64,000 bases of DNA, taken from Bacteroidales bacterium. GTDB taxonomy: Bacteria > Bacteroidota > Bacteroidia > Bacteroidales > Prolixibacteraceae. Made by a program: the position numbers and the translations under genes. Shown one piece after another: positions 35,478-44,616 of this stretch. Location of the stretch: assembly GCA_012729335.1 (NCBI GenBank), contig JAAYDJ010000028.1:1-64000 (forward strand). The letters run 5' to 3'. Within the stretch, counting starts at the first letter, position 1, and the number at the start of each line of letters is the position of its first letter. The notes below the pieces were generated by a model. It made no database searches and had not been told where the DNA came from. It was given only the letters and a program-made list of their open reading frames with translations.

Positions 35478-36431
35478 TTATTCTGTGTAATAAATATCCA
35501 TACAGGGCTGGCAAATGGTGTTGTGGTATTCCCCCCTGATCATCTCATCCCTGAAGGCCATGTAATTTTTGCCGTTCCATATCTCCACGAGGGAGGCATC
35601 TTTCACATTCCCCATTTTGTTTTCAGCGTTGTAATCGCGGCAACAGGCGACCACATCTCCATTCCACTGAACCACCACATACTGCCAGGCAAACGGACAC
35701 GGCATAAAGGGGGGATACTTGTCGTATTCACCCAGTTCTACCATTTTCTTTTCCCCCCAGGGGAAAAAACGACGAATTTCCACGTCGATTCCATTTTCTT
35801 GCCAGAAACTCCGGAACGATTCCTTCATATGGGCATTCAGATTCATGGAAATCATCCTGACCAACAGTTTTGTGGAACTGTTGAGCGCTTTAATAATCAC
35901 TGACAGCTGAACGATATTTTCGATGGCCTGGTTGTAATCGATTTTTCTGCCTCTGATTTTCTGGAAACTCTCTGCGTCATATCCATCAAGTGAAACGACG
36001 ATTTTCCCGGCATTTCCCCTGACCAGTAATTCAGCCAAATGACCGGTCAGTTCAATGGCGTTCACAGAAAGCATGGTATTTAGTCCGCAGGCAGCGGCAT
36101 AGGCATTCATTTCGGCAAATAGCGGATGGAGCAATGATTCCCCGAAATGGAACAATTCGATTTCCTTTCTTTTGATCTCCTCAGGGAATGTCGCCACTTC
36201 ATCCATGACCTTTTGGAACAGTTCCATCTTCATAAACCCGACGGGGCGTTTCATCTCTTTTCCGCGTGGACACATGATGCAATTGTAGGGACAGGCATTG
36301 GTAGGTTCTATCTGATGAAGGTGCGGGTAAGGTGAGCGCTTCATTTCGAAGAGTTTCCCCCATCCGTCACGGCTGTTCAGAAACGAGGGCAGCTTTTGTC
36401 CGCAAAGGTTTTTCCTGGCTGTATCACCCAT
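35478..36431 (-). CDS. Radical SAM / SPASM-domain protein
   Basis: 317 residues. The radical SAM cluster motif is CPYNCIMC (CxxxCxxC), following the typical QIEPTNA strand. A C-terminal SPASM-like region has Cys residues in MPCPFAW, VACCRDYN and ICQPCMD for an auxiliary iron-sulfur cluster. SPASM proteins often modify peptides, but in glycan loci such proteins have unclear roles, perhaps modifying a sugar or lipid-linked intermediate. It begins 5 bp after the microprotein stop, so it is in the same unit as the acylation genes. Confidence 0.87.
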   Translation of the reverse strand: MGDTARKNLCGQKLPSFLNSRDGWGKLFEMKRSPYPHLHQIEPTNACPYNCIMCPRGKEMKRPVGFMKMELFQKVMDEVATFPEEIKRKEIELFHFGESLLHPLFAEMNAYAAACGLNTMLSVNAIELTGHLAELLVRGNAGKIVVSLDGYDAESFQKIRGRKIDYNQAIENIVQLSVIIKALNSSTKLLVRMISMNLNAHMKESFRSFWQENGIDVEIRRFFPWGEKKMVELGEYDKYPPFMPCPFAWQYVVVQWNGDVVACCRDYNAENKMGNVKDASLVEIWNGKNYMAFRDEMIRGEYHNTICQPCMDIYYTE

Positions 36432-36436
36432 GAAAA

Positions 36437-36577
36437 TCAGAAATTAATGTAAACAAACGCCCCCTCACTATAACCCGAGAAGATAAAGATGATGACCAAA
36501 AGAAAGGCAAACCACAAGGCAGTGATCAGTCCAGCGAGCCACGGACGGAAATATCGGCAAAAAAAGCGGTAAGTCAT
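36437..36577 (-). CDS. DltX-like transmembrane microprotein ending in FxYxxF
   Basis: A 46-residue gene too short for the ORF track. Its ATG overlaps the MBOAT stop as ATGA, and its stop lies 5 bp before the radical SAM gene, so it fits exactly between coupled genes. About ten residues with Arg clusters (RFFCRYFRPW) precede one hydrophobic helix (ALWFAFLLVIIFIF), then a short tail that ends in FVYINF at the very C-terminus. That matches the FxYxxF hexapeptide whose Tyr carries the acyl group in DltX of the Gram-positive Dlt pathway; small DUF5989 proteins of glycan loci end similarly, as I recall. Arg-rich N-terminus in and tail outside is the predicted topology. Confidence 0.8.
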   Translation of the reverse strand: MTYRFFCRYFRPWLAGLITALWFAFLLVIIFIFSGYSEGAFVYINF

Positions 36578-37683
36578 CGGAACATGTTAAGAATAAAGTT
36601 ATTCACCAGGGTGGTTACCGGGAAGCTCAGAATAACGAATGCCAGAGTTACAGCAACGCTAACCACTTTTCCCATGGTGAGGAAGATTCTATTTCGCGGG
36701 AACAGACCTTTGGTTACCCTGGAATATTTCTCAAAAGCAGTAATTCCCATGGCGTGGTATACACCCCATAAAATATAGCGGAGACTCAGCTCATGCCAGA
36801 TACCGATGGTGATCATGGTGGCCCCGATAGCGATGAAGGGTCTCCGGGTGATGGCGGCCACCGGAATAAAAATATACTCCCGGCACCAGTGGGTCAGCGA
36901 CATATGCCAACGGTTCCAGAATTCCCTGATATTGGTGGCCAGGTAGGGATAATTAAAATTCTCCGGCACATTGAAACCTGCCATGGCCGCAACCCCGATG
37001 GCAATGCTGCTATAGGCCGAAAACCGTATATAAAGGTCAAGCCACAGGTAAACTGACTGGATCACCAAAGGTCCAAACCCCTCACTGGCCGTCAAACTGC
37101 CTGCGAGCCAGTTTTTAAGCAAGTAATTTACCCCGTAATTTCCCAGCACCACCAATTGGGCATATCCGTATACCATGCGCTCCAATCCGCCCGAAAACCG
37201 GCTGTTATCCCATTTTCTCCTCCTGAGGTTTTGCAGGAAGTCAGGGAACAGGTTGATCGGTCCAGCCAGGTAGGTGGGGAAAAAAGTCATAAAAGCCAGG
37301 AATTCGATCAGGGAGTGCTCCCTGAGTCGCCCCCTGTACCCTTCCTGCACGTAATGGATCAATCGGAATGTGAAATAGGATATCCCCAGAGGCAGGATCA
37401 GCGATCCCGCCAATGCCAGGTATTTGAACAGCAGAAAGGCTCCGAAAACAAGGGCCACAGTTGACAAAGCCACAACACCTTGCTTTAATTTCCTGATTCG
37501 TACAACATAATAACTGAGGAGGGATTCCAATAGCAAAAAAGCAGCAGCCAAGGGCGACATGTAATAGACAAAGGTTCCTCCAAAAAGCACCAGGATATAT
37601 GGACTGTACTTGAGGGCAGTTATCCGGGAAACCAACAGAAACAGGAATACCCAGGAGAGAAAAGCAAGGGAGACAAAACTCAT
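36574..37683 (-). CDS. MBOAT-family O-acyltransferase (DltB-like)
   Basis: 369 residues, about ten membrane helices. Family signatures are FWNRWHMSLTHWCREYIFIP (residues 255-274, split here only for recognition), and the catalytic His in GIWHELS (His-297) with a second conserved His in WGVYHA (His-310). Such enzymes pass acyl groups across the membrane, either to a polymer or to a partner protein. The C-terminus ends FILNMF, which lacks the Tyr of the acyl-shuttle motif, so the shuttle is expected on the separate microprotein. It overlaps the SGNH gene by 4 bp and the microprotein gene by 4 bp. Confidence 0.92.
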   Translation of the reverse strand: MSFVSLAFLSWVFLFLLVSRITALKYSPYILVLFGGTFVYYMSPLAAAFLLLESLLSYYVVRIRKLKQGVVALSTVALVFGAFLLFKYLALAGSLILPLGISYFTFRLIHYVQEGYRGRLREHSLIEFLAFMTFFPTYLAGPINLFPDFLQNLRRRKWDNSRFSGGLERMVYGYAQLVVLGNYGVNYLLKNWLAGSLTASEGFGPLVIQSVYLWLDLYIRFSAYSSIAIGVAAMAGFNVPENFNYPYLATNIREFWNRWHMSLTHWCREYIFIPVAAITRRPFIAIGATMITIGIWHELSLRYILWGVYHAMGITAFEKYSRVTKGLFPRNRIFLTMGKVVSVAVTLAFVILSFPVTTLVNNFILNMFR

Positions 37684-38600
37684 TTGGATTCGAGTATTAT
37701 TTGCCTGGATTTCAGCTCTCTCAACAACCAGTCCACATAATAAAAACTGCCTGCTCTGTTGAGATGTGCCCGATCGTGGTAGAACTCCACATAACCGAGT
37801 TCCTCAGGAAAATCAAGGTAAGAAATGCCGTATGCGTTGTTAAACAGGTCGATCAAAGCCTTGTATTGCTGTTTTAGTTCAGGGGGGAGGTGTTTCTCTG
37901 CCTCCCGGGAACGGGGGATTTCCAGCAGGAAAATATGAATGCCCAAACTATCGGCATCTTTAAAGAACCGGACCCATTCCGGAAAGTCATTGATTTTTCT
38001 GACGGTTAAGACCTGACCTCTCAGTTCCAGATTCCGTTCATCAATGAAATCAAAATCGAGTTTTGTTTTAAATTTGTTTGAAAAGGGTTCAGGCACGTTA
38101 CGGTCGAGCAGTTCCAGGGCACCCCCTTTCATTTTGGTCAGATAGACAGGAATCCTGGCCAGGCGGGTCCTGAACCGGGAGAGTGCATATTGCCAGGCCT
38201 TCCGGGAGTTTCCCTGGTAATTAAGGGTGGCCACATTTGACTCAATAAAAAGATGTTTTGGCCTGAGGGCCTTGATCTCACCAAGACAAGAGTTGAAGGC
38301 CGAAAGGTTGGTCCCCATGCCGGTGACGACCTTATAATGAAATACATTTCCCGCCAGCAGGGAGTCCATCGTTTGGTATTCTAACAGGGCATACCGGGTC
38401 AGGGAGGATCCCAGGAAATAGGCCTCTATGGAATCTTTCGGGGCACTTGCTTTTTGAATCACCCGGGGTCTTAAAGCCCCCACCTTCTGATCCCTGACTT
38501 TATAGATCTGCCAGATCCCCGCAAGTATCCCCAAAGCCAGGGAAAAGGCCACTACCCATATTTTCAGGGGCATTCCCGGGGAATCGGCCGGCCGTTTCAT
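37680..38600 (-). CDS. Membrane-anchored SGNH hydrolase-like protein (DltD/AlgX-like partner)
   Basis: 306 residues. One N-terminal membrane helix (KIWVVAFSLALGILAGIW) is followed by a periplasmic domain. The nucleophile motif is FLGSSLTRY (Ser-65/66) and the Asp-His pair is in DRAHLNRAG (Asp-276, His-279), the SGNH triad. In DltD and similar proteins this Ser takes the acyl group and transfers it to the polymer. It lies next to and overlaps the MBOAT gene, the usual pairing. Overall similarity to named families is weak by eye, so DltD-like describes architecture, not proven orthology. Confidence 0.8.
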   Translation of the reverse strand: MKRPADSPGMPLKIWVVAFSLALGILAGIWQIYKVRDQKVGALRPRVIQKASAPKDSIEAYFLGSSLTRYALLEYQTMDSLLAGNVFHYKVVTGMGTNLSAFNSCLGEIKALRPKHLFIESNVATLNYQGNSRKAWQYALSRFRTRLARIPVYLTKMKGGALELLDRNVPEPFSNKFKTKLDFDFIDERNLELRGQVLTVRKINDFPEWVRFFKDADSLGIHIFLLEIPRSREAEKHLPPELKQQYKALIDLFNNAYGISYLDFPEELGYVEFYHDRAHLNRAGSFYYVDWLLRELKSRQIILESK

Positions 38601-38700
38601 GTGTTTAAATTATTACGTTTACATGGTTGAACTTGTGAAACACATGTAATATCCATGTGGTTAATTATCGCGGTTGGAGCATAAATGATGCATGGATATT

Positions 38701-40536
38701 TCATCTTAGGGTCTTATTTTCGACCACGGCCAGGAGGTCCGACAACTTATTAATGTTCATCACCTCGACGGGAGAAATTTCAATCTGGAATATTTTCTCC
38801 ATTTCCGCGATTAAAAAGAGGTGGGAAATGGAATCCCACTCCGGAGTGTCTTCAGCGGCCAAATCGAGGCTCAGTGATTCTGCAGGCATTTGCAGGATTC
38901 TGGAGACAGCAGCCATAAAATCGTTCTCCTTGTGATTTGTCCCTGATTCAGACACAAGGTGCCCGGCCACCATTCTCCGGACTTCATTTATGATGACTTT
39001 TCCAGAGCGTCCATAAGGAAGGTCTTCTACAAAAAAGATATTCTTGGGCACCTTATTCTCCTCCAGGTGTTTGCGACAGTGGGCCACAATTTCCTCACGG
39101 CTTAGGGCCTGGTTTTCCCTAACCACAATGGCTGAGGCTACAATTTCGCCCCATAAGGGGTCCTCAACGCCAAAGGTGACCGCTTCTTTCACTGCACGAT
39201 GGGCGTGTAACACCTCGGTGATCTCCTCCGGACTCACATTGATCCCCCCCGTTATAATGACCAGCTTTTTCCTTCCGGTAATCCGGAAACATCCATCTTC
39301 GCCCACATAACCCAAGTCCCCGGTTTTAAACCAATCACCTGACCAGGCCGCCTTATTGGCTTCCGGAGACTCCAGATAACCGTTCATCAGCAGACTTCCC
39401 CGGAGCCAGATTTCACCCACTTCACCCACCTTTTTCTCTTTAAGGTCCTCCCCGACAATCCTGGCCTCACAATCAACAGGCTTCCCAATGGTGCCGATCA
39501 CATGCGATTCTGCATCAGGTCCGGCGAATAATCCGCCCGCCACTGTTTCCGTAAGGCCATACCCATTAATAATCATGGCCTTAAACTTCTCCTCGAATTG
39601 CTGCCACAGCAGAGCTTCCAGCTTTCCTCCGCAGGATATGACAAACTGAAAAGATCCATTATTCAGTGTATCCGTATCGTTCTGTTTAAACTGGTAAACC
39701 AGTCCGGTCATTGTGGGGACCATCACCCAATGGGTGATCTTTTCGCGGTAAATAACATCGAAACTGTCTTCGATCCGCTGGATGGTGAAGGGAAAAGGCC
39801 GGAATAACGTAGCGGAATTTACCAAAGCCAACAGCGGACCCTGTACCATGCCATCGGAATGTGACAGCATGAGGTTATTAAAAATCCGTGCGTTGCTGTT
39901 TAATTGATATACCTTGGAAAGCGTCTCTAAATGGGAAAACAGAGCCCGATGGGAGATTCTGACCCCCTTGGGAGCAGAGGTTGTACCCGAAGTAAACAAG
40001 ATATAGGCATCGGTTAGAGGATCGATTTCCTCAGGGAGGTCTGATGCCGGTAAAAGGTCAATGCACGCCGGGAAAGTGGAAGACTCCTGCCGTTTCCTGT
40101 TGAGTAATTTTTGCAGCAAACCATTCTCCGGTCCGTGGTGAATAGAGGTTACCTCCCTGAAGTCATTACTTTCCAGGTTCCATGCTTCCCCGATTTCCTG
40201 ATCGGCAAAAATGAACCGGGCCTTACAGTGGTTAATAATGGCATTTGCCCGGTCAGCGCCCGACTCCGGATCGAGAAAGACTGCAGTGATACCATTGGCG
40301 ATCAGGGAGATATAAAAAAGACATACAAAACGCTCATTTGCTGAAGAAAAAAGGACCTGGTCACCCTGCAAAATGCCTCTCTGCCGGAAATAAGTGGTAT
40401 ACCTTGCTATTGTGGATTGCAATTCCGGATAAGTCAACAACTGATCCCCAAAAACGATAAACTTTCCCTTCCGGAGGAAAGCCTTTTTAAAAATAGCCGG
40501 TACGGTGCTCTTTAATATATCCATTGAGTTTCTCAT
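38701..40536 (-). CDS. Acyl-adenylating enzyme with C-terminal acyl carrier domain
   Basis: 611 residues. Residues 1 to about 515 are an AMP-binding enzyme: FTSGTTSAPKGVR as the P-loop, YGLTETVAGG, TGDLGYVGEDG, GRKKLVIITGG, and the catalytic Lys in YGRSGKV. From about 535 an ACP domain follows with the phosphopantetheine Ser in EWDSISH (Ser-569). It can load and hold an acyl group as a thioester, like DltA and DltC in one chain. The substrate pocket lacks the Asp that amino-acid-activating domains use to bind the amino group, by eye, so a carboxylic acid is likelier than D-alanine. Its start lies inside the previous gene (50 bp overlap). Confidence 0.86.
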   Translation of the reverse strand: MRNSMDILKSTVPAIFKKAFLRKGKFIVFGDQLLTYPELQSTIARYTTYFRQRGILQGDQVLFSSANERFVCLFYISLIANGITAVFLDPESGADRANAIINHCKARFIFADQEIGEAWNLESNDFREVTSIHHGPENGLLQKLLNRKRQESSTFPACIDLLPASDLPEEIDPLTDAYILFTSGTTSAPKGVRISHRALFSHLETLSKVYQLNSNARIFNNLMLSHSDGMVQGPLLALVNSATLFRPFPFTIQRIEDSFDVIYREKITHWVMVPTMTGLVYQFKQNDTDTLNNGSFQFVISCGGKLEALLWQQFEEKFKAMIINGYGLTETVAGGLFAGPDAESHVIGTIGKPVDCEARIVGEDLKEKKVGEVGEIWLRGSLLMNGYLESPEANKAAWSGDWFKTGDLGYVGEDGCFRITGRKKLVIITGGINVSPEEITEVLHAHRAVKEAVTFGVEDPLWGEIVASAIVVRENQALSREEIVAHCRKHLEENKVPKNIFFVEDLPYGRSGKVIINEVRRMVAGHLVSESGTNHKENDFMAAVSRILQMPAESLSLDLAAEDTPEWDSISHLFLIAEMEKIFQIEISPVEVMNINKLSDLLAVVENKTLR

Positions 40537-42109
40537 TTAGAAGTTGGCGCTGGATTTTGCCTGCGGTACTCCGGGGGAGCTGTTCTTCAAGGTAGTAACA
40601 CCAGGGCATCCGGTTTTTACCCACCTTTTGAGCCATATATCCCCTGATGTCGTTGATAATTTGTTGACCATCCTTTCCGGCGCAGTCTTTACAGACCACA
40701 AAGGCGACGATCTTCTCATCCTCTTCGAGACGTGCGTAGGGACAGGTGGCAGCCTCCAGAACGGATGGATGGGATTCAAGGGCGTTTTCGATCTCCTCGA
40801 GATAAATGAGTTCGGAGTGTATATTTTTAACGATATTTCTCTTTCGGCCTAAAAGTTCAAAGCAACCGTCTGTTCTCTGGCGTACTATATCGCCGGTATA
40901 GAAACAGCCATTTTTCAATACCCGGGAAGTCTCTTCTTCTCGTTTGTAGTAACCGCTCATCAGGTTTTCACTTTTAACAAGTAATTCGCCTGTCCCCTCT
41001 TCATCGTCGGATTCCGCACTGGGAAAAACGATCAGTTCAGCTCCCGAAGCGGGCCCGATGCTGTTGTCCTCAGGGTCAAAGGTATCCAGGGTATGTCCCG
41101 AACAGATGCCGGCCGTCTCTGTTAATCCGTAATAATTCAGGACTGGAATCCCGTAGTTTTCCCAAAATAAACGAAGTTGTTCCTTAGTTAAGGGTCCGCC
41201 GGTACACATCACTGCTTTCAGGGAGGAGGTCTTGCTTTTCCGTGATTCGGAACAGAGTATATTCATTTGCCTGATCACAGTTGGCGCTACCCCCAGGTAG
41301 GTGATTCCCAAAGCCTGGATGAGTTCCAGGGAGAGAAGTATGTTATTCCGTTCTTCAGGTGAAGCGATCACAAAGGAAGCGCCGGCATGCAGCGGGGCAA
41401 AGCAGGTGTTGCGCAATCCGCTCATAGAATGAAGGTCGCCCAGGTTCATAAAAAGATCACCGGGTTCCCACCTGAAATGGGTGGCAATAAGATGACCGCT
41501 GTTAAAGAGTGCCTGCTGCGACAACATCACCCCTTTGGGGAGGCCTGTGGAACCGGAAGTATAGAGGATCACAGCCAGGTCATTCGGAGAAACCATTTCC
41601 TCTGAAGTAGATGCGTCGAGCCCCTGAACCATAACTTCAGCTTCTTTTCCTTCAGGGTCAACCGGAGAAAGCCATTCCAGGAAAAGAGGAGCCAAAAGAT
41701 ACTCCTGTTGGGATCCCGCCAGAAGGAGCATGCCGTCGTAATCCATTCCGGCAAGACCGTTTACCCGAGATGCATCGGTCAGTACGATTTTGGGAGCGGT
41801 TTCTTTCAAAATGAATTGCAGCAATTCAAGGGGCCAGTTGTGGTCAACAGGGACAAAAACAACCCCATTATAGAGGCATGCCCAGCAGAGGATGACCGAT
41901 TCCAGGGACAAAGGAGTATAGGTGAGAATGATATCCCCTTTCCCGATACCCTGTTGCCTAAGTTGAGCTGAAGCCAGTTGAACCAGCTGATAACCCTCGG
42001 TATAGCTTAATACCTGATTACCTGATGTTTCCACCGCCAAGCGCCGGTCGCGGTGCTCTGTAAAGCATCGTTCAGCCAGCGCCCGAAATGTTTTCTCCTT
42101 CATGGACAA
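40487..42109 (-). CDS. Stand-alone acyl-adenylating enzyme
   Basis: 540 residues of the AMP-binding superfamily without a carrier domain. Core motifs are YTSGSTGLPKGVM, YYGLTETAG, YTGDIVRQ, LGRKRNIVKN and the C-terminal catalytic Lys in RSTAGKIQR. Sequence after the P-loop (LGDLHSMSGLRN) again does not show the amino-group-binding Asp typical of amino acid activation. First gene of the acylation block in the direction of transcription; its 3' end overlaps the next adenylating gene by up to 50 bp. Two adenylating enzymes for one carrier suggest either two acyl substrates or activation by one and elongation or exchange by the other. Confidence 0.85.
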   Translation of the reverse strand: MSMKEKTFRALAERCFTEHRDRRLAVETSGNQVLSYTEGYQLVQLASAQLRQQGIGKGDIILTYTPLSLESVILCWACLYNGVVFVPVDHNWPLELLQFILKETAPKIVLTDASRVNGLAGMDYDGMLLLAGSQQEYLLAPLFLEWLSPVDPEGKEAEVMVQGLDASTSEEMVSPNDLAVILYTSGSTGLPKGVMLSQQALFNSGHLIATHFRWEPGDLFMNLGDLHSMSGLRNTCFAPLHAGASFVIASPEERNNILLSLELIQALGITYLGVAPTVIRQMNILCSESRKSKTSSLKAVMCTGGPLTKEQLRLFWENYGIPVLNYYGLTETAGICSGHTLDTFDPEDNSIGPASGAELIVFPSAESDDEEGTGELLVKSENLMSGYYKREEETSRVLKNGCFYTGDIVRQRTDGCFELLGRKRNIVKNIHSELIYLEEIENALESHPSVLEAATCPYARLEEDEKIVAFVVCKDCAGKDGQQIINDIRGYMAQKVGKNRMPWCYYLEEQLPRSTAGKIQRQLLNEKLNGYIKEHRTGYF

Positions 42110-42294
42110 ATGACCACTTTTAGGGATTCAATCACAGAATTCATTAGTATAGCCGCTAATTAATCAATTGCATTTCTGTTATATAATTGTTTGGCCAGGG
42201 ACTGTTCATCATGCCCGCGGAACTCGCATTGGGCAGCTACCATTCTTCTTTTGTGTTCGAAGCACCATGCTTGTTTTATTGGTTTTAAACAAAA

Positions 42295-43398
42295 TCAGCA
42301 ATTTTCGTAGAAGACCGCCAGTTTCCTGAATTCAGCTTCCCAATTGAAATTCTCCATCACGTAGTTTTTCCCATTCTCACCCATCTGCCGTGATTTCTCC
42401 CTGTTAGTATGGAAATAAAGAATGGCATTTTTAACTTCTTCAATGCGGTCAGGATTCACTAAAATACCGCAGTTCCCATTTTGAACAATTTCTCTGTATA
42501 AAGGAAAATCGGATACGAGGGTTGGCATTCCCAAAGCCATATATTCAAATAGTTTGGTGGGCAGGGAATCGACAAAATTGGGCGATGGGTAAAAAACGGC
42601 TGCGCCTGCATGGCATGCGCTGATTCTTTCCCAGGCTTCCTCCGGCTTTAACCTTCCGGTAAAGGTAGCCCAACCTTCATGAATGGCCACCCTGTATATT
42701 TCAGAAGAAGTGACTTCCTCCCTGGCGGGACCAACAAATTTGATCAGGATATTCTGCCCGGTTAACCGTAATTGATGGACAGCACTAAGTAGTAATAATG
42801 CACCACGTTCCTGACTGATCTCCCCCATGTAACCCACTGTAAAAGGTTTTGACATGTCAGACAAAACTCCCTTAATTTTTCCTAAAACCGGATAATTCAG
42901 AACAATGACGCTCTTCCTGATTTCTGGAAAATCATGGGGATATGATTCCTCAGCAAACACAACGGGAATAGACCGGAACAGGAGATTCTGAAAATGACGA
43001 ATAGTGAAACTTAAAATTCTTCTGAAGGGTGCTTTGATATAGAATTTGGATAGAATTTGTTTGGGGAGATTTTCGTGCATATCAAATATCACCTTTTTAC
43101 CCTGCCTTCTCAATAAAAGTGCGTACAAAAGGAGCTCCGGATCATGCAAATGATAAAGATCAGCCTGAACGCTCTTTGCCTTCTGAATGACGTGATACCC
43201 TTTTATGAAGATTCGGGATAACCTGCTTCCGGTTGTGCCGGCGTCGATGATCTGAATACCCTCTTTTTGCTCATCTCCTTCCCCGTCAGCTACAACCAGA
43301 GTAACCTCAAATCCATGTTCAGATAGTGACTTGCATTGCTTAAGAAATATGCGTGTATCATAACGGAAATGAACAGAAGTTAAATGGGCGACCTTCAT
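42295..43398 (-). CDS. Family 4 glycosyltransferase
   Basis: 367 residues, GT-B fold. The N-terminal domain has LTSVHFRYDTRIF and DLYHLHDPELL. The C-terminal domain has VGYMGEISQERG, and the sugar-nucleotide-binding region is DSLPTKLFEYMALGMPTLV, with the Glu of the EX7E motif. The closing LVNPDR segment is standard. AT-rich compared with flanking housekeeping genes. Lies 185 bp upstream of the adenylating-enzyme gene. Confidence 0.88.
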   Translation of the reverse strand: MKVAHLTSVHFRYDTRIFLKQCKSLSEHGFEVTLVVADGEGDEQKEGIQIIDAGTTGSRLSRIFIKGYHVIQKAKSVQADLYHLHDPELLLYALLLRRQGKKVIFDMHENLPKQILSKFYIKAPFRRILSFTIRHFQNLLFRSIPVVFAEESYPHDFPEIRKSVIVLNYPVLGKIKGVLSDMSKPFTVGYMGEISQERGALLLLSAVHQLRLTGQNILIKFVGPAREEVTSSEIYRVAIHEGWATFTGRLKPEEAWERISACHAGAAVFYPSPNFVDSLPTKLFEYMALGMPTLVSDFPLYREIVQNGNCGILVNPDRIEEVKNAILYFHTNREKSRQMGENGKNYVMENFNWEAEFRKLAVFYENC

Positions 43399-43436
43399 GA
43401 ATTTATCTTCATTGAGATTGAATGATGAGAATAATA

Positions 43437-44612
43437 TTATTCAGGCAGAGAATACTCGCCATGATACAACTGATAGTATTTCTCCAAGGTAGTATTCCAT
43501 GTAAACTGTTGTGCCAGGAGAGCTGCGGATCTTTTCATGTCGGACTGTAACTCAATAGGCATTTGGGTAAAATTAAAAATAGCATCAGCAATCTCCTCAA
43601 TATTGTTCGGATCGACAAGAAATCCATGCACCCCATGCTTTATTATACCGTCAACACCAGCATTTTTAGCACCCACGACAGGCAATCCAGATGCCATAGC
43701 TTCAAAAAAGGCCCTTCCCAACGTCTCAGGATAACTGGGCATGATAAATAAATCATAGCATTTTAGTTCATCTGCTAGGGCTGAATAAGGCAGTTGTCCC
43801 GGAAATTTCACCTGTTCAGAAATCCCAAGATCAAGAGCTAACCCGGTTAAATATGCCCTTTCAGGTCCCTCCCCGATTATCGTGTAAACAAATTCCTGTT
43901 TATTCCTTGCCAGGGCTTGCAATACTTTATCAATGTTTTTCAACTTAATGAGCTTACAAACACTTACCAACTTGACCGGAATCGCCACTTTTTGAATGGA
44001 ATCGATGTCTACAAACAGCCGATCATCCACAGGGTGAGGGATCATTACTGCTTCCTTTTCGAGGAAACGGGAACATACCTCTTTTGCAATGTAATTTATT
44101 GAAAGAATGAAGTCGGCCTTCACCGCACCGGTCTTCAATCTGCTTAATGAGTAGGGATTCACGTTCCTGAGGGACTGAATCAGCCTGCAATTCAGTTTTC
44201 TCCTTAATATCTCCCCCAATTCCATATTATTCATCATGTTGTGGGAATGAATAACATCAGGTCGGTCATTTATCAAAAGCTGCTCAATCCTTTTGCGGTT
44301 TAATAAGTATCCCAAATAAGTCAACAGGGATCTGATCTTTAAATCTTGTTTGAAAGTGGGAAATCCAAAAACATGAATCCTATAATCGCCGAGATAATAA
44401 CCGCCCGACTGAATCAATTGGTAATATTCTTTCCATTTAGGCTTGAGAACAGAAAAAATCCGATTGCTGTAAGGCAGTATGTACCAAAAGTGATGGTGGT
44501 CCTCCGGAAACTTCTTCTCATATTCAATTGCCAATCTAATCAAAATATCATTTTCATTTTCTCTTGATTTAAGTGGCGATGGAAGTATGGATGTAATGTG
44601 AAGGATTTCCAC
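43437..44612 (-). CDS. Family 4 glycosyltransferase
   Basis: 391 residues, GT-B fold. N-terminal PDVIHSHNMMNNM; C-terminal PVKLVSVCKLIKLKN, IIGEGPERAYL, FPGQLPYSALADEL and PETLGRAFFEAMASGLPVVGAK with the EX7E-like donor site. It starts 4 bp after the TupA-like gene stop (44617), so the two are coupled. The donor and acceptor are unknown. Confidence 0.9.
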   Translation of the reverse strand: MEILHITSILPSPLKSRENENDILIRLAIEYEKKFPEDHHHFWYILPYSNRIFSVLKPKWKEYYQLIQSGGYYLGDYRIHVFGFPTFKQDLKIRSLLTYLGYLLNRKRIEQLLINDRPDVIHSHNMMNNMELGEILRRKLNCRLIQSLRNVNPYSLSRLKTGAVKADFILSINYIAKEVCSRFLEKEAVMIPHPVDDRLFVDIDSIQKVAIPVKLVSVCKLIKLKNIDKVLQALARNKQEFVYTIIGEGPERAYLTGLALDLGISEQVKFPGQLPYSALADELKCYDLFIMPSYPETLGRAFFEAMASGLPVVGAKNAGVDGIIKHGVHGFLVDPNNIEEIADAIFNFTQMPIELQSDMKRSAALLAQQFTWNTTLEKYYQLYHGEYSLPE

Positions 44613-44616
44613 AAAG

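Noticed and set aside
38648-38700. 10-bp inverted repeat AATATCCATG/CATGGATATT between the SGNH and A-ACP genes
   Set aside because: The 33-nt loop is long and no T-tract follows, so neither a terminator nor a clear operator can be claimed.
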